Assembly (NCBI GenBank): GCA_025738555.1
Contig: JAOVFP010000001.1
Coordinates: forward strand, 3,100,001-3,164,000
Length of the DNA: 64,000 bases
DNA from: Cyathus striatus
Taxonomy: Eukaryota; Basidiomycota; Agaricomycetes; Agaricales; Nidulariaceae
Reading direction: 5' to 3'
Of this stretch, positions 34,415 through 46,640 are shown in pieces. Made by a program: the position numbers and the translations under genes. The notes under the pieces are model-generated. The model was not told the origin of the DNA. It worked only from the letters and a program-made list of their open reading frames with translations, and made no database searches. Each line of letters opens with the position of its first letter. Within the stretch, counting starts at the first letter, position 1.

Positions 34415-37400
34415 ATGGGGAAAACCGACATGGCGCATCGCAGAATGGTGTTATTGTAATGCTCTTTCAAGGAAGTTCTCACTCCCTCGGATATTCACAG
34501 CCCCAACTCTAGAGATCCGGTATTTATATGTCGGATTTCATTCAATTGCGGGTACAACTTTAGTATCCGCTTTGGGTACTTTGTCCGTTTTCTTTAATGG
34601 CGACATTGCTTCCATCTTACTTACCAGCCAATTACGACTGTACTGTCAGGAGTCCGCCACAAAGATAGATAATATTCGGAAAAATTCCAAAATTTGCCGA
34701 AGATCCATCTGGACAAAAAAAGTCTCGCCCAGGATCTTCTAGGATCCAAGTTTAAGTAGCAGGGATAAATGGGGTCCTAGGCTCGCGCTGCCAAAATAAT
34801 ACGTATAAAGTCTTATAAGGTTTCATGGGTCATTGCTATCGGAATGATTTGATACTTGATAGGTAGTGGTGGCATAGACCTGTGTAAAACTCGGTATTTT
34901 TTGCTACGCTTGGTGGGGGCGATGGAAAACCACCCCAATTACAAGACATCTGAATCACAGCTGGGAAGTAAGTTATTTTAAGATTCGGGGGCCTACAAGT
35001 ACATACTTAATATTTATCGACTGCATGGACCTTGGGTTGAGTTATGATACTGACATCTGTTTGTTAAAACATACTACGAGCATCTCACATGGGCAATCCA
35101 GAGTGCTTTCGCCACCAGGAACAGCGTGGAGTCCACCACTGCTAGTGACCAGTTGACCAGTTCACCTTGGGACTAGCATATCTTCGGGCGAGTACAGATG
35201 AGTACCTTCCAAAATCTGGATTAAGTGTATCGCTTACGAGTCCCGTGGTTTCCAAATTCCGTCAGATGGACTCCCCGCACTCTTGCGGAGCTTACGTAAT
35301 ACGCATGCGCGTGAGTAAATAAGTACTAGCTTACTATGTAAATATTAGTGCTTACCTTTTGGCATTGGCAACGCCACCGCGCCGCATGGTTAATGCATGG
35401 TTGATGGATGCTTTCGTCTCTATAACATTGGTGTAAGGAAGCCCTGCTATAGTACCTCTACAGCTTATACATACATAGTAGTATGTGACACGGTGCAATG
35501 TTTTTGCGACTTTGCGCTGGGAATTCAAGGCACAGCACGTGGTGGAGGCCATCCGGACGACAACATTCCGATAGGCGGGACACTATGTCGTCTAATATCG
35601 ATGCGCTGAGGAGTCGGGCGTCCAGAGTTCCGTGGTCACTGCGCAATGCGTATCGTAAGTTTTTTTGGACAACCGTTTGAAGTTCCAGAGTCGTTGTTTC
35701 TGATTTCACAGCGCGGTCCTAGATGAGTCCACGACGAGTTACGACATAATCTGATAAGATCTCGGGTTGGTCTCGGGTAGCCTTCAAGGAATTACATCTC
35801 AAGTGTCCCTAAGAGGCTTATAAGGATGCTATTGTATTAACAGCTACTCTCTCTTTGGACAGTGTGACTGCCTCTGACTCTCCCCTCGGAGTCACTTGAG
35901 CCTTGTCTTGACTCGTTTATAACTTCCTCCCTCTACTCCCCACTTTCAGAACTGATTTTATCATGCCACTTTCACGAAGTAACTTTGACAACGCCTTCGG
36001 TTTTGGCTATCAGGCCAGCATCAAGTGAGTAAACCATTGTTTCTCTTATTAATTGATTATAATATTTTTCCATTCCTCTAGTTCACAAGATGAGCATCTT
36101 GTTGAGATGAATGGGGAGGGAGGTAAGTAACATCTCATCAATATGGAGGACCATACTCTAATAGATAGTTAGTCTATCCTCACCAAGATATTACTATGTT
36201 GCTGTATCAAGGTGGACTCGAACCTTTGGAGGAGCTATGCGGACTCTCAAGCACACATCACGGCATAGGACTTAGGAGCTTCCCCATAAGTCCTTCTGGC
36301 CTGTCGAATATTACTGACTTGTGTAGGTAGCACTTTAGTTGATTTTATTTATTTGTATATTTAAAAAGTGTTTTAGCTCCAGCCTCTACGGATCTCTTGA
36401 GTCCAGGTTCCCGGTTGAGACATTCTCCGTCTGCGTATTCTCCGTCTGCATATTCTCCAACAGGTGATTCTTGGACATCCCCATCGTATGCACATCTCCT
36501 CCACATCAGTCCCTCTGGCCCGCCTGAAGTCATTGACTCCCGTAGGCCACTCTAATTCCTTTTTGATCTTTTTTATGTTTTTTTAAAAAACGTGCCCTAG
36601 CCACAGCCTTGCCCTTTTCGCTTCCAGACCTCCGTCTGGGACATTCACTATTTACATATTCTGAATCTTCATCAGTTGATTCCTGGACCTCCCCTTTACC
36701 CGATTTTTCTCAGAGTCTGCTGCTGACTGATGCTGTAGAATCTTCACTGCAGCAGCCTCGTGTCACCGTGACTTCATATGATGAGAGTTATTTCGCGGAT
36801 GTGGAAGGGTCGTCTCTTGCAGAATCACTCAATGCGCTGAGTCTTAACCCAACTTTCCGAGCATCCACAGAGCATATTTTCGGGGTGTCCTTTCGTCCAA
36901 TTGTTGGTACCGAAAGGATCACGAAAGTTAGTCTCGCTCGTAGGAAGGCTGTAGGCAAGTATAAGTGTTCCTACTGCGACAAAAATTTCACGACGAAGGT
37001 CAATCGTCAATGTAAGTGACGTAATCTATATGTCTTGTCAGAAAATTCATGGATGGATTTTGAAGATCATATTAATTCCCATACGAAGCAAGCCCCTCAC
37101 CCATGTGGCTATTGCAACAAGGCGTTTAAAGGTAAAGGTGACCTGAAACGCCATCAACATAAAGCCTGCAAGAAACTACGCAATAACGAACACGCCACCA
37201 CCAGACTCGGAGGATAAGCATCTCAAGGCGCGTTCGGGGGATACGCGGAAGTATATGACTATTTTAGTTTCTTATTCAATTCTAGTTATTGTTTTCGTTT
37301 TCGCTCCGAGTCCATTTGGTTCCGTTCTTTCGAACGCTTTCTTTGTCTACTGGTCTTGCCTTATATCCTAAACTTACCTAGGACTTCCATGCTCTCCCAT

Positions 37401-37600
37401 TTCTCAGGTCGCGTCTTCGCTTTTTAGTTTTTGCTCTACGTTATCATCTAGTTGTAATTATACCCCGTACTTTCACAGAACTCTTTATTCTCGGACTTAT
37501 ATATCAATTTCCGAGAGGACCATTTCGTATACGTTAACATATTCAATCGTATGGGTAGTAATGATGTTTATAAAATTACATCGCTACACATAAGTCCAGA
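34415..37600 (+). repeat. Tandem duplication II, unit 2
   Basis: Second unit of the 3.17-kb tandem duplication, carrying gene C2. The repeat ends near 37600, after the shared 3' flank block ending TCGCTACACATAAGTC; in unit 1 this block runs straight into the start of unit 2. Confidence 0.9.
35963..37217 (+). CDS. Zinc-finger protein C2 (C2H2 plus C2HC), tandem copy of C1
   Basis: Same exon plan as C1, offset by 3171-3187 bases. Linker GVSFRPIVGTERITKVSLARRK and fingers CSYC-DKNFTTKVNRQY-H-INS-H and CGYC-NKAFKGKGDLKR-H-QHKA-C are conserved. The Ser/Pro exon near 36420-36460 has gained a repeat unit (SPSAY twice before SPTGDSW), showing ongoing slippage there. The open frame with conserved fingers despite drift elsewhere suggests selection on the fingers, or that the duplication is young. 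Confidence 0.78.
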
Positions 37601-38304
37601 GTGCCCGTAGTATAAGGAACTGAACTAAATATATAAAAGCTTAATATCTCATTGTGGGGTGAACTTAAGAAGAAGATAAAGGCTGGGTATAGGTTGGGAG
37701 GCTTCACTCGAGTCTGAGGACTGGCACCGCCACGCTGTAGAGCATTAAAACCAGTCCAACGCAGCCAAACAAGCGCCCCTGTGGACACACAACCAATGTC
37801 CTCCGATTCCACTAGTCGTAATTCTCACTTGTAGGCGTCGTTGTGGCTATCGATATCGGCTCTATTATCTAAACACTGTTCTCTCGCATGCCCATTTACA
37901 TCGGCGGGAACCCTGTCACGGTGCATCTGATGTGTCTCCCGAGTCAGACAAAAGATTCTTCCAGCGTCTAAACCAACGGCTGGCTAATGGTATCGTGGGA
38001 TGACAAGGCCATTCATACCGGTAAACCTGCGGACTGAGGTCAGAATATTCAGACGCCCTTCCACAACGAGGCAAAACGCGCACAGAACTGCCATTGCCAC
38101 GAGGTTTCTCGAACTTCTGATAACGGCCAATCTGGGTTGTTAGGATGTGCTCTAACTCGCAGCAGCAGCGCCTCCTCGGAACAAACAAATATAGCCGGTC
38201 CCTTTGTACCGAGTCAGCACTATAAATGCTCCTTTCCTTCTTGCCCCTTTCCTTCATCACTAATCCTGTCATCTCTCTCACACTTCATCTCTATCCGCCG
38301 CACC
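37601..38304. other. Intergenic, promoter of gene D
   Basis: No gene seen. It ends with a CT-rich leader and TATA box in front of gene D. Confidence 0.45.
38221..38226 (+). promoter_or_regulatory. TATA box of zinc-finger gene D
   Basis: TATAAA lies 84 bases before the ATG at 38305, followed by a CT-rich leader. Inferred from position. Confidence 0.45.
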
Positions 38305-39894
38305 ATGAACTACTCCACATCCTACGGAAGCGACTACTACGACTATAAGCCACATCCTACTCAACAGTGGGCCACCTTCTCAGATCCTATGTATGTGCCC
38401 GTTATCGATATCTGTAGTTGTCATAGCTAACCCTTCCTCTCCAGGGCCCCTTCTCCAACGTCACTCTGCCTACCGTTACCCATAGGTAAATTGATCGTAT
38501 TATACTACACAATCCGTTTTTGATCCAGTTCTTAGACCAAGGTTTCGATGCCTATCTTCAAGGAGAGCCTGATTCGTGCTGCAGTGACTTGTCGCACTTG
38601 AGCTTTTTCGACACTGCCTCCGAATTTTCATCGCAGAGTTGGTCTAATACCACCCGCCCTCCTTCATTTGTTGATTATCCCTTTCTAGCATCCTATTACC
38701 CATCCCCAGTTGGCTCCGCTTTCACTGAAAGCCCGCCTAGCACAGGGAGAACTGGCCAAAGTGAGCAACCACACCGTTATCTTCATCGTTGCTAGATACT
38801 TATCTAACGTACTATCAGGTTACCTGTCGCCCGGGACCCCCTTATCCCCATTCCCTGACGACGTCTACGATCAGACCGCTGTCACGAACAACATGACGCC
38901 CCAGTTCATTGAGGATTCTCCTGCCTCTTATGAACAACCCCTAATCTTCCAGAGCTTTCAAACGCAAAACTCCCCCTCTCAGTGGATGCACCCATTACCC
39001 GATACGACCAATGAACTGCATGATTCTCTCGGTTGCTTGTCGCTATCCCAGGATGATAATCACCTCGGGTTGCGGGGTATTGATGATGTCCAACCATACC
39101 AGCAGGATTTTTCTGTTCCGGAAATTCCCTCTCAGCAGTTGTCGTTGTGCCAGCGAGGGTTGACAAAGAAGAAGAAGAATTCATCGCAGGGGCGAAAGGC
39201 TAAAAAACCTTACACATCAGAACATCCCATCCAGGCTGGCTCCGCCCCCAAAGTCCCTCTCCCAGATAGAATACCCCATCCAACGCACTCGCTTAAACAG
39301 AAACACTCGCTTGAGGAGGGGATGTACCTCTTCAGGAAGGGGAGTAACAAGAGGAAGGCCGTTGCTGGCTTCTGCTGGCTTCCTTTAGAGGACTTTTCAG
39401 GGCTAGATGAATTTCTCGACAACTTCGTATACCACCCTCGCCGCAACGCTGGAGTTCATAAAGAGTTGCCCAAGTGCTATTGTACAACGGGGAACCTCGT
39501 GTCTCTTGACGGTAACAAGCAACGAGGGTTCGATACGCGCATTAAACGCGACCCAAACAACTGCTATTACTGCTTGTTCTGTGATGCCGATTTTACGGCT
39601 AAGCACAATGTATATTGTGAGTTATTCCATATTTTTCCACAGTGATGAAGGTATCTTAACGCCATTCGTGTAGACCACGTTGCAGGGCACTTCAACCTGA
39701 AGCGCATGGCGGCACCTTGCGGTGAGCTACTCGGCGGCGACAGTGACGCCAAGCGCCATTTCAGGGGGTGTGCGTCTTGCCTTGAATCTGGGCTAGCCCA
39801 CTACCCGGTCCCATTCGAGGAGTTGAGATACACAATCATTGAAGGTGCAAGGAGGGATCCTATAAATGGATGGCAATTTAACACGGACAACTAG
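38305..39894 (+). CDS. Zinc-finger protein D, divergent family member
   Basis: The ATG starts MNYSTSYGSDYYDYKPHPTQQ. Four introns are inferred, joining exons 38305-38389, about 38445-38485, about 38547-38760, about 38819-39618 and about 39674-39894. A Ser/Pro-rich N-terminal part is followed by a Lys-rich patch (GLTKKKKNSSQGRKAKK), a segment YHPRRNAGVHKELPKCYCTT, then CLFC-DADFTAKHNVYY-H-VAG-H, an exact C-x2-C-x12-H-x3-H finger split by the last intron at the same place as in A-C and E. The second finger is degenerate: only CGELLGGDSDAKR-H-FRG-C remains, the first Cys of the pair being replaced. Less AT-rich than its neighbours and probably an older paralogue. The basic patch could be a nuclear localisation signal. 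Confidence 0.75.
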
Positions 39895-42043
39895 TGGGAT
39901 TACCTGGAATGCTTTTCTCGGCCTAGAGCTATATTTGTCTTTCCTACTTTTGATTTGCTTTTGGTGTTCTTTGTTCTGTCGCTTTTGGTGCTGGATGTTT
40001 TGTGCAACTTTTGTGGTCCTCTGAATGCTTTCCTTGTCTCTCTGTTGCTTACTTTCTGTTTAACTTTGACTTTTCTTTAGTATTTCTTCTGCCTTTTTCT
40101 GTGTCTGGTGGCTGTTCTCTTTCTTCTGCACGCCAATTATTCTTTTCTATACCCAGCATATTGATACCCTTCTTACTTCTGCATTGTACATACTGTACTG
40201 AACATGAATGATTTCCTGTGAACCCATATCCTATTGAAAGTCATGAGATTCAACTTTCAAGTGAGTCATGTCCGGAAAATGTCGGAAACACACCATTCCT
40301 ATAATATAATATTCCAAGAAAGATTCCATCATCAAGCTGCGGGACGCTCGCTGTCATACCGATGTGAACGGCAGGTCATAACTTGTCACATTGTGGGCGA
40401 TTTCCAACTACAGGTGTATTTAGAAAGAAGCCCACTCAGCTGCGCCACAGTTATGGAATATTGACAAGTCGAAACCAAGGGGAGCTGCGAACCCGGGATT
40501 CGGACCCCCCACGAATCGCACTGCATCTAATACTGCAGTTATAAATCAAGATATTTGGCACGAGGCTCTCACCATCTAATCTAAACCAATGCAATGACTA
40601 AATTAGATTCCGGATTCCGGACAATATGCGTTACTCGGGGGAGAAAAGTATTCATGAAATTGGAACAGAGCATCAAAGAGAAGGCCCATGAACGTACTGA
40701 ACATGTAGTGCACAGGGGAGTGAGATCAGATAAAAAAATACACATCCGCCCCCTTAATAAGATCATAATAACAAAAGGAAACCACGAAAGCGGCGAGAAC
40801 AATGAGAACCCAGCTAGCGACGGCGAGTGGCGAACAAGAGAACTGCAAAAGAACAAGGCAGTTAGAGCTTCTGTTCCTGCCTTACAACGCGCAGCAGTCT
40901 TGCCACAGTGGAGTGAAATCGCGATTGGGATTGCAAACTTGCGGTTCGCCACACCCCCCCGAGCTTTACGTTCCACACATGCCCTTTCCTAACCCCCAAG
41001 CTTCCATCCCAAAAAATGATTGCAAAACAAAGGACGACCCAAAGCGAGTCTCCCTTTGAACAATAGAACGGAAAGGGGATCCTTCTGTGGACCCACAACG
41101 CACAGCTACCATGTTACAATGCAATGCAATGACAACCATGAAACGTCTGCCTACGGACTGGACGGAGAAGCATGCTTAACCTTCACGGCCCCCTGGGCCG
41201 TCGTCCTCTCATTTAATTTACCTCAAAAAATCCACGTGCCAAGTATACGTATCGGGTAATTGCTTCTGCTTCGCCTCCCTACTCAGCACATCATATCAGC
41301 CCCACCCTTCTCAACAACGAGCACTTATATACATACTCGCGTCAAACCCCTGGTCGTGCTTCAGAATGATGTTAACCCCCTGCGGAAATTCTGATTGTAT
41401 CTTTACACATTGGTCTAAACGGAAGAAATGAAGCAACCACACTTACAGTTCCAGTTTGGGTCACTTCGCTATTGTCCACGGACTCACAAGCAACAGCATC
41501 CGCGTCTGCGGACTGGTATTACTCTAATGTACAAAACGCTAGTATCATCACTGCGCTTTCAGGTTTATCTGTAGCTTTTCCGGTGCTTGAGCGACACCGC
41601 GTATCAAAGATGTACGGTACCGTTTACCAGCTCTTTTCTATGCTTAGAGGAAAATATTGGTGGAGTACTACTCCTCGTCGTGGCCTGTCGTAACCCGGCA
41701 GGTCAAAATATCACAAGAGTATCGACCCTCCGTTTCCTCTTTTGGTTACTCAGGAGAAGGAGGGGATGAATGTTTGGCGGTGCCTGCTGTGTAATTTTGC
41801 CATAGCTTCGCAGGGGGGGACTGCAGCCCATCGCAGCGATGAACATCGATCATTCTAAACTGAGAAATCATCCGTGGTTTCTAGTAGCAAATCCTTCATG
41901 CCTTCAACTTCGTATATTGTTATCAATTATAAAGATAGATGAACAACGTACCTCCCTCATTCACTCCCATGACCTAAAGGAAACAAAGGCTTAGAGCCCT
42001 TCCAGATAGCATGCGCAAGTAAGGCTCACTGGGACCATAGACC
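39895..42043. other. Long intergenic region with weak traces
   Basis: No firm gene. On the - strand at about 41510-41455 and 41405-41290 two pieces can be spliced (intron ends GT-AG) to read ESVDNSEVTQTGT then IQSEFPQGVNIILKHDQGFD, ending in TGA. This may be the C-terminus of an unknown or decayed gene. A tRNA-like stretch lies near 40490-40570 (listed). Confidence 0.35.
40490..40570 (-). tRNA. tRNA-like fragment, probably a pseudogene or SINE head
   Basis: The - strand contains ACTGCA-N8-TGCAGT, an anticodon-arm-like hairpin, followed by GGTCCGAATCCC and GGGTTCGCAGCTCC, both T-arm-like. The anticodon loop has eight bases and no 5' acceptor strand pairs with the 3' end, so a functional tRNA is unlikely. 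Confidence 0.22.
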
Positions 42044-42080
42044 AGCCTTGCGCCACGCTTGGCAAGCGTGGCGCAAGGCT
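42044..42080. repeat. Perfect 17-bp hairpin with 3-base loop
   Basis: AGCCTTGCGCCACGCTT (42044-42060) and its exact reverse complement (42064-42080) flank GGC. A hairpin this tight in a noncoding region is characteristic of a mobile-element terminus or a short structured RNA; no element body was identified. Confidence 0.8.
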
Positions 42081-42369
42081 CCTGGCAAAGTCAATTATTT
42101 TGCGCTTCCTGACACAGGATTGGAATTCGAATTCGACGGGGCTTTACTTGAGCGCATATAAGAATTCTTCCCCGCTCTGCATAAACTCCATTGACTATGC
42201 TAAGAGATCTAGCATACCCGTGTACAAAGAGAAAAACGAAATGATTTACGAACCGCCGTCCCCAGCCATTCCGCCAAGGCCTGACCTAGGATTAGAACTA
42301 TAAGTGGAACTCGATGAGGCTTTCGCTTGAGCACATACAAGCTCATACTCCACTCTGCATAAGCGACAT

Positions 42370-43183
42370 ATGGCGTACCTACCGGCATACTGTGAACAGC
42401 ATCAGCATTGAAGAGGATGAAGTGAGGTTGAAGATTCCTTGACAAAGAATGCGAGCGGTTGGCACGTCCATCCAACCTTAAGGTTCTAAGGTAAAGAGAA
42501 ATGGAATGTCAGCGACGTATATGAGAGGTTTTGGCAACGCAACAAATAACAGAACTTCGAGACGAAGTTCTGGAGTATTTTCAGTGAATAGAACTTGAGG
42601 AGAACAGAGACAGCGAGCGAGACGACAACTGAGAGCGAAAACGAGAGACCGAGAGCAGAAGAACAGTGGGGTGAAATTCACCGAAGTACAATAGACCAAG
42701 ATACATGATTTAAATAAGAAAAAGGAAGGAAATATACCTAAAAGGAGTGAATCAAATTTTATTAAGCCCAAGAAGGTGATAGGAACTTGACTACGGTTTC
42801 AAGGAGTGTGATATTATGAGAATGAAAAACAGTTGTGGAGAAGTCTTGAAGCGATGGCAAGGGGGGAGCAGATGTAGAGTTGTTGGCCCAAGCAATATGG
42901 TGTGACCGATGCCCGGATGAAATTTGCTGTCTTGTGTGTTTGTGTATTGCAGTCGATTGCTTAGCAACTCTTATTAGAGTACCTGAAGCATGCTTCCGTA
43001 GTGTCCGACGTTTGAGAGTTGGACGGATTCGGTCCGAGGTTGAGAGCGTTGAGATGCGTTCAGTACGACGTTCAACGGCAGACGCGTTGACGCGCTTGAT
43101 GAGAAGGTCACGTGATGATCCCGGAACGCGTCACGACGTCGATTCTACAGTGCAGGCGGAGAGCCTGCTCTACAGCATTCATG
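42370..43183 (-). repeat. About 0.9-kb dispersed repeat (copy 2, inverted)
   Basis: The reverse complement starts CTGTAGAGCAGGCTCTCCGCCTGC at 43183 and is collinear with 16835-17700. The similarity includes the TTTAGGTATATTTCC and CTTCGTCTCGAAGTTCTG blocks. Two further short similar stretches at 42120-42180 and 42310-42370 (each with CTCTGCATAA) lie beyond it. See copy 1 for the alternative readings. Confidence 0.55.
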
Positions 43184-43909
43184 CATAAAAAAGAAAATGT
43201 ATTACAAACAAAAAACTCTCCTTACTTACATTCTTACACTGCTTATCCATACTCTTCTTCTGAACGATCCTCTCCCTTCCCTAGAGCTCCACTCGGAGTC
43301 CACATTGATCTGGGGAGCAGAATAAATTGTTGCAGAAACAAGCATGATTATGCGTTCATTTACCTCGACCACACCCATTTTATGCTGGGATCCAGCGACT
43401 TAAAATAACCACAGTGTATGTCTTGAAAGTTCCAGTATCGAAGACACCGCCGCTGCGTCCCGTTGATTCATGACATAAGTATGTCGTATAAATATCTAGG
43501 TATGATAACCAATGCATCTTGGTCTGAATGATTAGTAAAGAATTCAGTCCGAAGGTAAAAATATGATATAAATGAGACATCACAGATAACAGGTTACTGA
43601 TAACTTTGTTGGATAACTGAGATGTTCGACGACGACGGATGAAAGCTGGCACCCTTCATGATCATGAAGTTGTCCTGACTTGAAAGCGTCCTTTTAATCC
43701 ATCCTATCAACTTAAAATCAGCTAGTGAGATTTTTGAAATAGCGGATGAAGGGAGAACGGGATTCATCCCTGCTGTGTGCACACTGCAGTGATCAAGCGG
43801 CGAATTCAACTTTTTGTACTTATTATTCAAAACTCTGAAGATGCACTTAACAATTACATATCAAATCAATTATAAATAGCGGCTAGCCGCCGCTAGCCCA
43901 CATATTTTT
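43184..43909. other. Intergenic, no gene seen
   Basis: No coding evidence. A small hairpin GGCTAGC-CGCC-GCTAGCC lies at 43881-43898 just beyond the stop of the AAA ATPase gene, where it would be in the 3' UTR. Confidence 0.5.
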
Positions 43910-45436
43910 TCAGGCCTGAGAGTCGTCGTCCGGAAAATAAGAACCTTCTTCATCTTCTCTTACATCCATCTTGCCGCCCTCTTTGTTTGATGACATCACA
44001 GATTTTATAATTTGGTCCGCTAGTTTTTCGGCCTGTTCCAGAAGTATGATTTCGGAGGTAGACTTGGTTGCACCTTCACTACTTTTCTTAGACCCACTGG
44101 CCGCTTTATCATGGGCTACTCGTAACGTAAATGAAACGAATCTAATATAAATTGAAGGTTAGTCTCGATCTATTTATATAGTGTAACTATCACTTACAGT
44201 TCCTTTAAGAAAGCAAATGACCACGATTCCGTTTTATCTGCGACCAACCTGGCTGTTCGTTCGAGATCATCGAAAAAGATCCCAGTATTTTCACCAAGTT
44301 CTTGAACCTTCCTGATCCACTTTATCGCAAATGCCTTGCGTGTGTCATATTCTGGAAGGGAAAATTCATATTTTACATCAAAGCGAGACGGTCGGTTTAG
44401 GATGGCATCGTCGATGCGCTCTGGATGGTTTGTCGTCGCAATTGTAAGGATTCCATCGTTTTTTGCCTATTGAATAGATATATTTAGCGATTCTAATTAT
44501 ATATTAAAGAAGAGGAATTACTCACCAGACCATCGAGTTCGTTGAGGAGAAATGAGCGAACTTTGTCTGTGACCATCGAATCCAAATCTTCAATAACGAG
44601 GATACATGGAGCATGCTTTCTTGCATGGGAGAAAATTTGGCGAACACCACTTTCTGGTCCCTGTGTATATTTGTAAGTTCCATAGTCAAACGAATGTAAT
44701 GCAAAAGAGGACTTACAAAACGAGTTGTAAAGGATTTGACGTATAGTGCTTCTATATGCTCGAATTCATTCAGAAGCACTTTAATAGACTCTGTCTTTCC
44801 ATTTCCTGGTGGTCCAAGGAGGAGGATACCACGCTTCCAAGTAACATTGAGGGAAGCATAAGCCTCTCGACTATTGAAGAACGTTCCGACGTCGCTCCTC
44901 AGTTGCTCCCGAAAGTCATCTTTCAAGACGATAGAATCCCAATTAGACGAACGTATATCTTTGTAGAGAGCCACACTCTTTTTCCAAATTTCTTCTTCAT
45001 AAACCCAAACCTCCTCTTTGGGGCTGTTCGCCCATTGGTACACGGCTCTGGCAAGCTCCTTACCGGGTGCATTGTCCTGGCTATCGAACACCAGATGGTA
45101 AAAATGTTCATTCTGCCACTCGCTTTGCCATGTCGCCTTGTATGCGATATATTCGACGGACTCATAATTAAACCTGCTGACATCAGCAATAGTCATGGTG
45201 TAACACGATGGGAGCGAACCATGTTTATAATGAAATGTCTCGTGCGTTTCGTCTTTGTCGACTTCAACCAGAATGTCCTTACTTTTTAGGTATTGGTGAA
45301 GCGGAAATGCACCTTCTTGGCCGGTGATGGAGACACTTTGAGATCCAGGGTAGGCTTGCTTCAAATTTTGAATGAGGAAAAGCTTTGGATTCGCCAATGG
45401 CTGTCCGAATGCTGTCGAGAGAAGTTTAGAGAACAT
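43910..45436 (-). CDS. BCS1-like AAA+ ATPase
   Basis: A P-loop ATPase that uses ATP hydrolysis to remodel a protein substrate. The AAA module resembles BCS1 of mitochondria, but the N-terminal 200 residues lack a clear membrane segment and are of the agaricomycete soluble type. Exons on the - strand: 45436-44717, 44660-44526, 44466-44198, 44141-43910. Motifs: Walker A GPPGNGKT, Walker B CILVIEDLD, sensor-1-like IATTNHPERID and arginine-finger region LNRPSRFD, each in the expected order. The C-terminus is acidic (MDVREDEEGSYFPDDDSQA). About 450 residues. All junctions are in frame. I infer a cytosolic or mitochondrial-surface chaperone-like role; partner unknown. Confidence 0.88.
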
Positions 45437-46640
45437 TGTGTGAGGATGAGATGTAGAATGCGAAACGACTGGCAGTTAAACGAAAGCCTTTATAAACCCG
45501 AGCATGAGCACAAATGACTTGATACGATTCGTCGAGTCTTGAGTTTTCTTGACTTGTCGATTTGAAGCGACTCAGATTGCATAGCAAAGTCGTGAACTCA
45601 TATTAACAACACTTGACTCGAACCCTGAATTCATGGATCTTCAATATTATATGGATTTTAACAGACTAAAGAATGGTTGAGCCTTGGAGAGTCAGCGTAA
45701 AACAGTGTACAAAATAAGTTCTTTAAATGGTATCACTGAGGAAGGACATAAATATGAAAAGAACTGAGCTAGGAAATCCCCAATCCGAAATCAACACATT
45801 CATTTGGTGTCAACTGCAGTGGCGATCTCCCTTGCACTTACATAAAACATTTATGGCGCTCGGGTATCTCGGGCGGGCGCTTATAATACCCGTACTTCTC
45901 GATGGTCGCCACAATATTTATTTCACGGCAACAACTCCAAGTTCCTCGAAAAAAATCTCAAAAAGTACAGATCCTTCAATCTTCCAACAGTACCTTCGGT
46001 GCCTGCCCTCATCTAAACCCTGATTGAACCGAGGCTGCGGACATGATCATCGTCATCCGACTATGCCGTCCGCGGTCCACAGCAAGAACGACTCAGACAA
46101 ACCACTCAAGATTCTTGCAAGATCCAACCCATAATCCTGTGCAAATAGATAATCTCCTTGAACACTGGAGGTAACAGCTTCTCCAAATTAAAATATCCAA
46201 AGGAGAACTCCAACAAACCCGTAATCCAGTGCACACAGATTAAAGACCTTCTCAAATGTAATCAGAAGTCAGAAGTAACAGCACCTTCGGAATCAATATA
46301 CCACATCTAAAGTGAACATAGTCAGGTACCACACCCACAGTACGGTATAGTAGATATATTTGTAAAGAAAGATTGTTATACAGAGTCGACTGTGCAATAT
46401 ACTAGTAGTAGCACCTCCATCAATGCACCGATATACTCAAAAACTAGAAATACAGGAAGTGTCTGTCTCGAACTCAATCAGCACCAACATCAAAAAGTTT
46501 GAAAAAGAACACACCAATAATGACCATCTTTCCGCCCCAAAATAAAAATACGAAAGCAGTACCGAAAAAAAAAAAAGAGAGGGCAACAATTAATCTTCAA
46601 AGAACGAACGAAATCTAAACCCACACCAAGTAAGCAGGGT
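45437..46640. other. Intergenic, AAA ATPase promoter
   Basis: No gene seen. A TATAAAG on the - strand at 45488-45494 lies 52 bases before the AAA ATPase start and fits a core promoter. Confidence 0.5.

Noticed and set aside
40594..40992. 132-codon + strand frame with an overlapping - strand frame
   Set aside because: Both have unusual composition, no introns, no recognisable segment and shadow each other; likely chance.
44756..45289. 177-codon + strand frame
   Set aside because: It is antisense to the AAA ATPase exon on the - strand, which carries the Walker motifs.
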